Source: an uncultured Tenacibaculum sp. (GTDB lineage: Bacteria > Bacteroidota > Bacteroidia > Flavobacteriales > Flavobacteriaceae). Taken from it: 64,000 nucleotides of DNA. This document shows, piece after piece, positions 35,175 through 43,232 of the stretch. A program made the translations under genes and the position numbers. Within the stretch, counting starts at the first letter, position 1; each line of letters begins with the position of its first letter. The stretch covers positions 1 to 64,000 of the forward strand of contig NZ_CANMAX010000002.1 of the NCBI RefSeq assembly GCF_947495995.1, written 5' to 3'. The notes below the pieces were generated by a model, which searched no databases, was not told the DNA's origin, and was given only the letters and a program-made list of their open reading frames with translations.

Positions 35175-36077
35175 TTATTTGATAAAACTATCTATAATCT
35201 CATTTACTTGTTTTTTAGAAGCACCTGCTTTTAATTTAAAAAGATGCGAGTATAATTTTTTATTATTCACTTTAGCTTGTAAAGCAATATCTTTATCATT
35301 ATCGAAAGCTTTATCCCATCTTTTACGAACTTTTTTCCATAAGCCATGGTTGTTTTTCCACCAGTTCTGAGCTGCAATACATTTATTATCAGGAACTCTT
35401 TTGTAAGTGTTAAACCCTTTTTCCTGAGCTAATAAGAAATCTTCTTTACCATCTTCTCTAACTATTTTATCATTATCCTGATTGTGAATCCAACCGTTTT
35501 CTGTAATCTCATGTCTGTTTCTTCTTAACATAACATTATAGTCAGATCTTTTTGTCAATTCTCTTCTTGCTAAAGGAGCATCAGCAGTATTTTCCCAGAA
35601 ACTTTTTCCATCAACATGTACCCAAGTTGCAGTTCCTTCGTATCTCGGACTATCATCTACTTGATAAACTTTTTGCGTCCATTGCCCTTGTACGCTTTCT
35701 TTATCTAACTTTTTGTATTTCCAATGACTATCTTTATGGAAAAGATATAAATCTTGGTTTTCGTACAACCAATCTTGGCGCCAATGTTTTACAATATGTG
35801 GCCTTTCTTTTGGTCCAACTATAAGTAAATGTTGCATCTGAATTTTACTCTTTTTGTCAGTAATTACTTCTACCCATTCTAAAGCTTTGTCATGTTTCTT
35901 TTTAGATGGTTTATATAAACTGTCTTTAGAATAATTGAAGGTTTCAGCAAAATTGAATCCTACTTCAAAGCATCCGCTCATAGATTTAATAGCTTTTAAA
36001 TCTTGCGCTTTTTTGTCTTGTTGTGCATTAGCTATCAAAATGAAACTAATCATTAAAACAGTTACTACTTTTTTCAT
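35175..36077 (-). CDS. DUF6607 family exported protein
   Basis: A 300-residue protein with signal peptide MKKVVTVLMISFILIANAQQ and a single DUF6607-type region rich in Trp and His: MSGCFEVGFNFAETF, HIVKHWRQDWLYE, DSHWKYKKL, NGWIHNQDNDKI and CIAAQNWWKNNHGLW. It is divergent from a TonB receptor and an HmuY-like gene across 90 bases. The many His/Trp residues and the setting suggest a periplasmic role linked to haem or iron, but this is inference. Confidence 0.8.
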   Translation of the reverse strand: MKKVVTVLMISFILIANAQQDKKAQDLKAIKSMSGCFEVGFNFAETFNYSKDSLYKPSKKKHDKALEWVEVITDKKSKIQMQHLLIVGPKERPHIVKHWRQDWLYENQDLYLFHKDSHWKYKKLDKESVQGQWTQKVYQVDDSPRYEGTATWVHVDGKSFWENTADAPLARRELTKRSDYNVMLRRNRHEITENGWIHNQDNDKIVREDGKEDFLLAQEKGFNTYKRVPDNKCIAAQNWWKNNHGLWKKVRKRWDKAFDNDKDIALQAKVNNKKLYSHLFKLKAGASKKQVNEIIDSFIK

Positions 36078-36116
36078 TTTATGTCTGATTAAATAATTCG
36101 AGACAAATTTATAATT

Positions 36117-36150
36117 TATTTAGATCAATTAAAAATAAAATATATATTTG
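36117..36150 (+). promoter_or_regulatory. Receptor promoter with possible Fur-like site
   Basis: TATATTTG (36143-36150) is a -7 box for the TonB receptor. Just upstream lies TTATTTAGA-N5-AAAAATAA, an imperfect inverted repeat reminiscent of a Fur box. Weak, based on pattern only. Confidence 0.35.
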
Positions 36151-36167
36151 CATCAAAATTATTAAGA

Positions 36168-38222
36168 ATGTTTCTAAATAAGTGTTTCGGATTTTTAATT
36201 TGCTTGATTACTTTGAATAGTTTTTCACAAGAAAAGAAAGTAGTAAAAGATACGATAGATGATAGATTAGATGAAGTTGTGGTAACTGCAACAAGAACGA
36301 AGAGACAGTTATCTTCTTTACCAATGCCGGTAACTTTAATTTCTAAAAAACAAATTTTAGCAACGGGTTCTACTCGTTTAAGAGATATTATCGCTGAACA
36401 AACAGGAATTATTATTGTTTCTGATGTAGGAAATTCAGAAGGAGTACAAATGCAAGGTGTTGCTGCCGATTATGTTCTAATTTTAATAAATGGTTTGCCT
36501 TTAGTTGGAAGAACCTCGGGAAATATTGATTTGAATAGACTTTCGGTAAACAATATCAAACAAATTGAAATTGTTAAAGGTCCGTCTTCTTCTTTATACG
36601 GATCAGAAGCTTTAGGTGGTGTTATCAATATCATAACTAAAACGCCTGACAAAGATAAAACATCTGGTAATGTTAGTTTTATGACTCGATTTTTAGCTCG
36701 TGAAGAATTAGACTTAAATGCTAATCTTACGCATCAAAAAAATAAGTTAGGACTAGATGCGAGTGTTAATTTAAATTCAGGCGGAGCTTACGATTTATCA
36801 CCAGAAACTCCTGGAAATACAGGTATACCATATCAGAATTTTACTGGGAATTTACGTTTGTTTTATGAACTTTCAGATCAATTACAAATAAATACGGATG
36901 CTAGATATTTAAATGAAGAAGTTTTTGAAGCTGCAGGCGATAGTGAAAAAACAGATTTTTATTCATCAATAAATGTATCACATCAATTAACAGATGCAAT
37001 AAAAATAGATTATCTATTGTTTGGTACGCGTTTTAAGACGGAAAGTGTTTTTAATGGAACCACTTCTGTTTTTGATAGAACATTATACAGACCTGAAATT
37101 AAAGCAGAGTTTGATTTTTCTTTCGGAAATATTATTGCTGGAGCAGGAGGGAATTTTGATGGACTAGAACGTACTTTCTTTGAAGGAAACGAGCAATACA
37201 ATGCCAAGTATCTTTTTGGACAATATGATACAAATATTGGAAAAGATCTAAATGTAATCTTAGGATTTAGATACGATACATTCAATAAATTCAAATCTGC
37301 GTTTAGCCCAAAACTATCAGCAAATTATAAAATAAATAATTGGTTAACTACTAAAGTTTCTGTCGGTTTTGGTTATAAAGTTCCAGATTTCAGACATTTA
37401 TTTTTCAACTTCAGAAATACAGCTAGTGGTTACATTGTGTTAGGAACACATGTGTTAGAAGATCTTTATGGAGACAGACCAGAAGTTCAAAATCTAGATA
37501 AAGAACTTAAACCAGAAAGTTCTATTGGTTATAATTTTGGTTTTCAATTAAAACCGCTGCGTGGTGTAAGATTAAACATTAATTTCTTCAGAAACGACTT
37601 CAAAGACTTAATCAATACGTTTGCTGTAACTAGAGGAAACTTTCCAGATCTTCCTGGAGTCTCAGTGTTCTCATATGAAAATAGAGCAGAAGTATTTACG
37701 CAAGGAGTAGAAGTTGATGTGAATTACAAGATCAATAATAATTTAAGATTTTCAACAGGTTATCAATTTCTGGATACCGGAGATAAACAAGAATTAGATG
37801 CAATAAAATCAGGTACAGTATTCTTTAGAAGAACTCCAAGTTCTCCATCAGAAATATTAACTACAAGTCAATATTTCGGTTTACCGAACAGATCTAAACA
37901 TATTGTAAACGCAAAACTATTTTACGAAAACTTCGAACACGATTTCTCAGCAAATGTGAGGGTTTTATATAGAAGTAAATATGCATTGTTTGATACAAAT
38001 AATAGTGGTGGGATTATCGACAATTATGATGCTTTTATAGCAGGAAATACTCAAGTTAATACCGCATTACAAAAGACATTCTTTAATCTGATGAGTGTAC
38101 AATTAGGAGTAGATAATGTATTTGATAGCAGAGGAACAGAAAACCTAGATGATTTTCCTGGTCAAGATTCAGCATTACGTTTAGGCCGAACTTTTTACAC
38201 AAGAATACAATTTAACTTATAG
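36168..38222 (+). CDS. TonB-dependent outer-membrane receptor (haem/iron type)
   Basis: A 684-residue receptor. Signal peptide (1-20), a TonB-box-like DEVVVTATRTKR, then a plug domain (about 45-165: RLRDIIAEQTGI, GVQMQGVAADYVLILING, GPSSSLYGSEALGGVINI) and a 22-strand beta-barrel ending in the aromatic FYTRIQFNL. It lacks the N-terminal carboxypeptidase-like domain of SusC proteins, so it is of the FecA/HmuR type. The next gene, an HmuY-like lipoprotein, points to haem as the ligand. About 40 bases separate the two genes. Confidence 0.92.
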   Translation: MFLNKCFGFLICLITLNSFSQEKKVVKDTIDDRLDEVVVTATRTKRQLSSLPMPVTLISKKQILATGSTRLRDIIAEQTGIIIVSDVGNSEGVQMQGVAADYVLILINGLPLVGRTSGNIDLNRLSVNNIKQIEIVKGPSSSLYGSEALGGVINIITKTPDKDKTSGNVSFMTRFLAREELDLNANLTHQKNKLGLDASVNLNSGGAYDLSPETPGNTGIPYQNFTGNLRLFYELSDQLQINTDARYLNEEVFEAAGDSEKTDFYSSINVSHQLTDAIKIDYLLFGTRFKTESVFNGTTSVFDRTLYRPEIKAEFDFSFGNIIAGAGGNFDGLERTFFEGNEQYNAKYLFGQYDTNIGKDLNVILGFRYDTFNKFKSAFSPKLSANYKINNWLTTKVSVGFGYKVPDFRHLFFNFRNTASGYIVLGTHVLEDLYGDRPEVQNLDKELKPESSIGYNFGFQLKPLRGVRLNINFFRNDFKDLINTFAVTRGNFPDLPGVSVFSYENRAEVFTQGVEVDVNYKINNNLRFSTGYQFLDTGDKQELDAIKSGTVFFRRTPSSPSEILTTSQYFGLPNRSKHIVNAKLFYENFEHDFSANVRVLYRSKYALFDTNNSGGIIDNYDAFIAGNTQVNTALQKTFFNLMSVQLGVDNVFDSRGTENLDDFPGQDSALRLGRTFYTRIQFNL

Positions 38223-38261
38223 GAACGTATATAAATTTTAATACAATCAATAATAATAATC

Positions 38262-38897
38262 ATGAAGCAAATAAAATTAATTTTAGCATTATTAGTCATA
38301 GGTTTTGTGGCCACATCTTGTAACGATGAAGATAATACGATACCAACTGCACCAGTAGAATCTAAAACAATTACAAACTTAGCAGCATTACAAGACACAG
38401 ATTTCACACAAAATCCTCCAGTAACAACAGGAAGTTTTACAAAGTTTAGTTTTAAAGCTGGAGGAGAAGTAACTGATGATAGTTGGGATATTGCGTTTAG
38501 AGGAACTACAATTTTAGTAAACGGAGGTGCTAAAATAGGAAGTCTGTCTGATGAACCAGAAAGAACAGGAAATGCAGGTTTAATTATACAAAATGGAATT
38601 TTTGGTAACATAACTACTGTACCAAGTGAAGTTACTTTTGCACAAGATGCTGCAGGAAGTTATGCATTACCTACAGGAAGTGATAATGGATGGTATAATT
38701 ACGCAGGACCACCAACACACTTAATTAGTCCTTTAGCAGGAAAAGTAATTATTGTAAGAACTATAGATGGTAATTATGCAAAAATTGAAATTTTAAATTA
38801 CTATAAAGATAATGATCCTACAGAAGCAGATAATGCTAGATACTACTCATTTAACTATGTGTACAATCCTAATGTAGGTGATAAAAGCATTCAGTAG
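38262..38897 (+). CDS. HmuY family lipoprotein
   Basis: A 211-residue lipoprotein with lipobox FVATSCNDED (Cys20). The region from about 40 on follows HmuY: FTKFSFKAGGEVTDDSWDIA, IAFRGTTILVNGGAK, GWYNYAGPPTHLISPLAGKV, then ILNYYKDNDPTE and ARYYSFNYVYN. In Porphyromonas HmuY takes haem from host proteins and passes it to HmuR; two His residues bind haem there, while here I see only one His (in THLISP). It may be a distant member with another ligand mode. A terminator follows. Confidence 0.85.
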   Translation: MKQIKLILALLVIGFVATSCNDEDNTIPTAPVESKTITNLAALQDTDFTQNPPVTTGSFTKFSFKAGGEVTDDSWDIAFRGTTILVNGGAKIGSLSDEPERTGNAGLIIQNGIFGNITTVPSEVTFAQDAAGSYALPTGSDNGWYNYAGPPTHLISPLAGKVIIVRTIDGNYAKIEILNYYKDNDPTEADNARYYSFNYVYNPNVGDKSIQ

Positions 38898-38934
38898 GAG
38901 TCTCTATTGAATTTTGTTAGTTTATAATTTGAAA

Positions 38935-38963
38935 AGCTATCCGTATCTTCGGGTAGCTTTTTG
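38935..38963 (+). terminator. Terminator of the haem-uptake operon
   Basis: AGCTATCC and GGGTAGCT, with loop GTATCTTC and one G-T pair, followed by TTTTT. Confidence 0.75.
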
Positions 38964-39008
38964 TATGAAAGCGTATTTTTAAACGACATAAAAGAAAATA
39001 ATCTAATA

Positions 39009-39611
39009 ATGAAAAATTTAATAGTAATAGCGTTTTTAATAATAGGAACATCAGTAAAAGCACAAAAAGATCAAAAAGTAGCTTATTTTGCTAGTGGATG
39101 TTTTTGGTGTGTAGAAGCAATTTTTGAAAGTATGGAAGGAGTAAATGAAGCTGTTTCTGGTTATGCAGGAGGTCATACTAAAAATCCTACTTATAAAAGT
39201 ATTGGAACTGGTAGAACAGGACATGCAGAAACTGTAGCGGTGTATTATAATCCTAAAAAAGTTGATTTTGCAACTTTAGTTATTGCGTTTTTCGGTTCTC
39301 ACGATCCTACAACAGTTAATGGTCAGCATCCAGATTATGGAACTCAATACAGATCAATTGCTTTCTATAATAATGATGAAGAAAAGGATATTATCGAAAA
39401 ATATATTAAATCATTAAACTATAAGGTATACAAAGGTAAAGTTGCTACAGAAGTATTACCGATTAAAAAATTCCATGAAGCTGAAGATTATCACCAAAAC
39501 TATGAGCGTTTGAATCCTAATAATCCATACGTGAAAAATGTATCTATTCCTAGATTAAACAGATTCAAGAAAAGATTTCCAACGCTTTTAAAAGAAAACG
39601 CGCGTCATTAA
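39009..39611 (+). CDS. msrA: Peptide methionine (S)-S-oxide reductase, exported
   Basis: A 200-residue protein. ATG 39009 starts a signal peptide (MKNLIVIAFLIIGTSVKAQ); an upstream ATG (38961) would spoil it. MsrA motifs: FASGCFWCVEAIFES with catalytic Cys, GYAGGHTKNPTYK, GRTGHAETVAVYYNP, and HPDYGTQYRSIAFY. No C-terminal resolving Cys is seen; the second Cys of CFWC may resolve. Export suggests repair of oxidised periplasmic proteins. 12 bases before the DUF302 gene. Confidence 0.93.
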   Translation: MKNLIVIAFLIIGTSVKAQKDQKVAYFASGCFWCVEAIFESMEGVNEAVSGYAGGHTKNPTYKSIGTGRTGHAETVAVYYNPKKVDFATLVIAFFGSHDPTTVNGQHPDYGTQYRSIAFYNNDEEKDIIEKYIKSLNYKVYKGKVATEVLPIKKFHEAEDYHQNYERLNPNNPYVKNVSIPRLNRFKKRFPTLLKENARH

Positions 39612-39623
39612 AAGAAAGAAAAC

Positions 39624-40085
39624 ATGAAGAAATATATAATTGTTTTATGTGCTGTATTGGGTTTTGTTTCTTGTCAACAGAAAGAAAAAAACAAAAAGAT
39701 GTCAGATAGTTTTATAAAAAAAGAGAGTCCGTTAAGTTTTCAAGCTACGTACGAGAAAGTAAAGAATAATATAGAAAGTAATCCGAATTTAAAACTCATT
39801 TTTGAATTAGATCATAGTGAAAATGCGAGTAAAAAAGGATTATCGTTGCGACCAACTAAATTACTAATATTTGGAAATCCAAATTTAGGTACTCCATTAA
39901 TGGAAGTAGCGCCAACTTTAGCTATTGATCTTCCTCAAAAAATCATGATTTTCGAAGAGGCAGGAAAAGTATTTATCACATACAATAATCCTGAATATTT
40001 AAAAGAAAGACATAATATTGAAGGCAAAGATGAATTGTTGAATAAAATTTCAAATGCCTTAAATAAATTAACCACAGTTGAGTAA
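39624..40085 (+). CDS. DUF302 domain lipoprotein
   Basis: A 153-residue lipoprotein with lipobox GFVSCQQK (Cys17) and a DUF302 domain: LIFELDHSENASKKGLSLRP, then KLLIFGNPNLGTPLMEVAPT, LPQKIMIFEEAGKVFITYNN and PEYLKERHNI. These are the normal family motifs. DUF302 proteins have a dimeric fold with unknown function. It follows msrA closely, so it may act in the same oxidative-stress unit. Its stop is 4 bases from the convergent btuF-like gene. Confidence 0.88.
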   Translation: MKKYIIVLCAVLGFVSCQQKEKNKKMSDSFIKKESPLSFQATYEKVKNNIESNPNLKLIFELDHSENASKKGLSLRPTKLLIFGNPNLGTPLMEVAPTLAIDLPQKIMIFEEAGKVFITYNNPEYLKERHNIEGKDELLNKISNALNKLTTVE

Positions 40086-40089
40086 GCTT

Positions 40090-41211
40090 TTATTCAACTA
40101 ATCTATAAAAAGACAGTTGATAATCTGGTAATAATTCTGGATTAGTAATTTTTATTAAGTCTTTTAAAATTAAATCTGGACGAATAGGTGCAAATTCAAA
40201 GTACTTTATTCCTCCAGATTTTCCTTTTACAGCACCAATAGTATATGTTTTATTAGTTTTTAAAGGTGTAAACTGATCGAAATTCTTGTTCGTACTTAAC
40301 AATTGTGATTTGGTTTCATGTATACCACATCCAATCCAATATTCTGCTTCTTGAGCTTTTTCTAAAACATTTTCAAAGTTCAGCTGTATACTACCAGTTC
40401 CTTTAGAATCTTTCCACAAATAATCTAAGTTGGCATCAGCTAAAAATTTTCCAATAAAACTTTCCCCAGCAGGAGCATACCATATGTCTTTAAAAAAACT
40501 ACCAGACATTATTTTTGGTGATTTATCAACACTTTGAGCTATTTTTTTAACTGTTAAATAATCTTTTTCAATAGTTTCGAAAACCTTTTTAGCTTCTTTT
40601 TCTTTACCTAATAAAACACCGAAAAATTTAATCCATTCAGCTCTTCCTAATGGAGTTTCTTCTAACCATTCACCATTAAAAACAACAGGAAAACCTAACT
40701 TAGTAATATTATTATATAATTTATTATTCGGATGCAATGAAAAACCAACAACTAAATCTGGAACCAAATCAATTAAGATTTCTGTATTCATACTTTGTTC
40801 AGAGCCAAGTTCAGTAATCAATCCGTCTTCGATACGTTTTCTTGTCTTTTCTGAAGAAATATATTTAGTATTTGGGAAACCAATAATTCGATCTTCTGCA
40901 CCTAACAGTTCAATCATTGGAATATGAGTAGTACTTGTAACAACTAATCGATTTACTGGAACTTTGATCTCGTTATTTTTAAAGTCATTTTTTTCTGAAA
41001 GCAAGTATTTAAAAGAGCTTATTTCGTTCTGAAAAACTTTTTTTATAAGTAGATATTTATTTCCATTTTCTTCGATAATATCAAATCCTTTAGCATATTT
41101 AATTGTCGAAGTGTTCTGACTTTGAATGTTTTCTTTGGCTTTTTCTTGTTTACATCGAATAAAAAGAAAAAGACTTAAGATTGTATAGATGTAAGATAAT
41201 TTAGTTGTCAT
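40090..41211 (-). CDS. BtuF-like ABC substrate-binding lipoprotein
   Basis: A 373-residue lipoprotein (lipobox near FLFIRCKQE, Cys20) with a class III helical-backbone metal-receptor fold. Motifs: VNRLVVTSTTHIPMIELLGAE, DLVPDLVVGFS, FPVVFNGEWLEETPLGRAEW, ADANLDYLW and NPELLPDYQLSFYRLVE. It is the last gene of the cob transcription unit, so cobalamin or cobinamide is the probable ligand. No BtuC or BtuD gene is in the window. The start codon lies next to a 20-base repeat derived from the cobC end. Confidence 0.85.
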   Translation of the reverse strand: MTTKLSYIYTILSLFLFIRCKQEKAKENIQSQNTSTIKYAKGFDIIEENGNKYLLIKKVFQNEISSFKYLLSEKNDFKNNEIKVPVNRLVVTSTTHIPMIELLGAEDRIIGFPNTKYISSEKTRKRIEDGLITELGSEQSMNTEILIDLVPDLVVGFSLHPNNKLYNNITKLGFPVVFNGEWLEETPLGRAEWIKFFGVLLGKEKEAKKVFETIEKDYLTVKKIAQSVDKSPKIMSGSFFKDIWYAPAGESFIGKFLADANLDYLWKDSKGTGSIQLNFENVLEKAQEAEYWIGCGIHETKSQLLSTNKNFDQFTPLKTNKTYTIGAVKGKSGGIKYFEFAPIRPDLILKDLIKITNPELLPDYQLSFYRLVE

Positions 41212-41230
41212 TATCGGTTGATATTTTTAA
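41211..41230. repeat. 20-bp direct repeat, left copy
   Basis: TTATCGGTTGATATTTTTAA, identical to 41957-41976. On the minus strand it encodes LKISTD in the same phase as the end of cobC, and continues into the btuF-like start codon. It looks like the old end of cobC. Confidence 0.85.
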
Positions 41231-41309
41231 AAAGTAATTGAAAGTGTTTTTTTAGATAAAATTCAGTCACAATTAATTATAAACGTTGTTGCACTTAATG
41301 TTAATGATT

Positions 41310-41951
41310 TTACCTTTCTAGTTTATCAATACTTTCTAGTTTATTTAAAATTAGAGATAACTCTTTTAGATTCCATTTAGATAATACTTTTAAACTCTCT
41401 TTTTCTTTGTATAAATCTTTAATGAATCCTTCATAGGTTAAAGTTATCTTTTTGTTCTTTGTTATTTTCTTATTCAATAATTCTTTCTTGTAGTATACAA
41501 TTTGTTTATCAATAACATCCACTCGATTCTCTTCAATTATTTTCTCAATTAATTGAAATTGTCTTTTGATTACCTCTTTTAAACTAACAGCTTGAACTTC
41601 ACAACCACTTTGATAAGAAACTTTCATAGGATACGATGAATAGAACTCATATAACCAAATAACTTTATCAATGTCTTTTCGATTAACTAGTGACCTTAAA
41701 GAGTAAAATCTGAGAGAATTACTTCCATTTTTTGCAAAATGAAATAGCTCTTCATTTGTTGCTATTGAATCAATTTTTCTATAATCAGAATAGATTATAC
41801 TTGGTCTTCCAGAAACACCAACATGACTACTTTCTGCATAATGAATAGTTTCTAACTTTTTTGATAACTCAGATACTTGACTAGAGACTTGAGATAGAAT
41901 ACTTCCGATTGAGATAAAAAATAACGATATGAAGACAGCTTTTTTAATCAT
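41310..41951 (-). CDS. Orphan exported protein inserted in the cob operon
   Basis: A 213-residue protein with signal peptide MIKKAVFISLFFISIGSILS. The mature part is helical and Lys-rich, with HVGVSGRPSIIYSDYRKIDS early and KNKKITLTYEGFIKDLYKEK late. It has one Cys pair candidate at most and no motif I recognise. It overlaps the end of cobC by 8 bases and sits between two copies of a 20-bp sequence from the cobC end. No role in B12 metabolism can be read from it. It is best explained as acquired cargo. Confidence 0.7.
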   Translation of the reverse strand: MIKKAVFISLFFISIGSILSQVSSQVSELSKKLETIHYAESSHVGVSGRPSIIYSDYRKIDSIATNEELFHFAKNGSNSLRFYSLRSLVNRKDIDKVIWLYEFYSSYPMKVSYQSGCEVQAVSLKEVIKRQFQLIEKIIEENRVDVIDKQIVYYKKELLNKKITKNKKITLTYEGFIKDLYKEKESLKVLSKWNLKELSLILNKLESIDKLER

Positions 41952-42483
41952 TGAGTTTATCGGTTGATATTTTTAAGATTTGACCATAAGTCAATTTCAA
42001 TTCAAAAGTTTTATCTAACGGAATATTATTGTAGTGTGCCCAAATACAACGCATAACTCCAGCATGAGTTACAATAACAATATTTTTAGTGTTTAATTTT
42101 TCTATTTCTTGTAAGAAATTCACGACACGATTATTTAAGTCGATGTACGATTCTCCATTAGTTACAGGAACTTCAACAAAATTTTCCATCCAAGGATTAA
42201 TCTCTTCAGCTGGAATATCATCCCATTTTTTTAATTCCCAATCACCAAAATCTAATTCTTTCAATCTATTATCGAAAGTAATATTTGTGCTAATTTTTTC
42301 AGCTAGTTTTTTACAACGCTGTAACGGACTAGCATATATATGGTCAAAATCAATTGATTTTAATTCTTTCAATATGGGTTGTAATTCTTCGGAAAAAGTA
42401 GCAGTAACATCAATGTCTACTTGTCCGTAACAAATTCCTTTTTCTATGTTTGGAGTTGTATGTCGTACTATAATAATTTCCAT
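41944..42483 (-). CDS. cobC: Alpha-ribazole phosphatase (histidine phosphatase family)
   Basis: A 179-residue enzyme that dephosphorylates alpha-ribazole-5'-phosphate in the lower-ligand branch of B12 synthesis. Phosphoglycerate-mutase-type motifs: IIIVRHTTPNIEKGICYGQ (RHT with catalytic His), YASPLQRCKKLAE, LKELDFGDWELKKWDDIP and VIVTHAGVMRCIW (second His). Its 5' end overlaps cobS by 16 bases. The 3' end has been rewritten by the insertion of the orphan gene: it now ends KISTDKLND. Confidence 0.92.
   Translation of the reverse strand: MEIIIVRHTTPNIEKGICYGQVDIDVTATFSEELQPILKELKSIDFDHIYASPLQRCKKLAEKISTNITFDNRLKELDFGDWELKKWDDIPAEEINPWMENFVEVPVTNGESYIDLNNRVVNFLQEIEKLNTKNIVIVTHAGVMRCIWAHYNNIPLDKTFELKLTYGQILKISTDKLND
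41957..41976. repeat. 20-bp direct repeat, right copy
   Basis: Identical to 41211-41230 and lying within the last codons of cobC (ILKISTD). The two copies border about 725 bases that hold the orphan gene. Confidence 0.85.
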
Positions 42484-43232
42484 ATGGCAATTAAAGAAAT
42501 GTAAAAAACAACTTCAGTAACTTGCTGTAAAGCACCCGCGCAATCACCAGTTTGACCACCAATCCATTTTTTAAAGAAATTCCCCATATATAAATAAGCA
42601 ACTAACAAAGGGAAAATGCTAATAAATACAATTGGTTTTTGAAAAAAGAATAATGGTAGTACACCAAAAATAGCAGAGATGACTAGTGATATTGTACTCA
42701 TTTGTTTTGTAGTTGGTTTTACTTTAGAGCTATCAAAATCTCTTACATATTCGTGAGTATAGAGTAAAATAGTTGCTATAAAACGACTGATTGCATGACC
42801 AGAAATTAAAACTAATGGAATATTAATTTGACTCGAAAGTTCTTTTAAACTCAAGAATTTTAAACTTAAAATACTGAGTAAACCAATAACTCCGAAAGTT
42901 CCTAAGCGAGAATCTTTCATTATGGTAAGAATCTTTTCTTTAGTCCATCCACCACCAAATCCATCACAACTATCAGCAAAACCATCTTCATGAAAAGCAC
43001 CTGTAATCCAAATAGAACTTACCATACTTAAAACCAGAGAAATTTCAGTGGAGAAAATAAAAGAACTTGCGTAATACACAGCAGCAGCAATACTACCAAC
43101 TACAATTCCAACCAATGAAAAATAGCGACTACTTTTATTTAAAGCTTCAGAAGAATGATCTACCCATTTCGGACAAGGAATTCTTGTAAAGAATAATACA
43201 GCAGTTAAAAAATAATGGATTTGTTTTTTCAT
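42468..43232 (-). CDS. cobS: Adenosylcobinamide-GDP ribazoletransferase
   Basis: A 254-residue integral membrane enzyme that joins adenosylcobinamide-GDP and alpha-ribazole to give adenosylcobalamin. About six or seven hydrophobic helices. The family signature is present: FTRIPCPKWVDHS, AFHEDGFADSCDGFGGGW (Asp-rich metal site), MKDSRLGTFGV and GGQTGDCAGALQQVTEV. It overlaps the WD40/2OG gene by 4 bases upstream and cobC downstream, so translation is coupled across all three. Confidence 0.95.
   Translation of the reverse strand: MKKQIHYFLTAVLFFTRIPCPKWVDHSSEALNKSSRYFSLVGIVVGSIAAAVYYASSFIFSTEISLVLSMVSSIWITGAFHEDGFADSCDGFGGGWTKEKILTIMKDSRLGTFGVIGLLSILSLKFLSLKELSSQINIPLVLISGHAISRFIATILLYTHEYVRDFDSSKVKPTTKQMSTISLVISAIFGVLPLFFFQKPIVFISIFPLLVAYLYMGNFFKKWIGGQTGDCAGALQQVTEVVFYISLIAIWKLL

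Noticed and set aside
41231-41956. Insertion sequence carrying the orphan gene
   Set aside because: There is no transposase and there are no terminal inverted repeats; only the 20-bp duplication is supported, so I report an insertion without naming an element.
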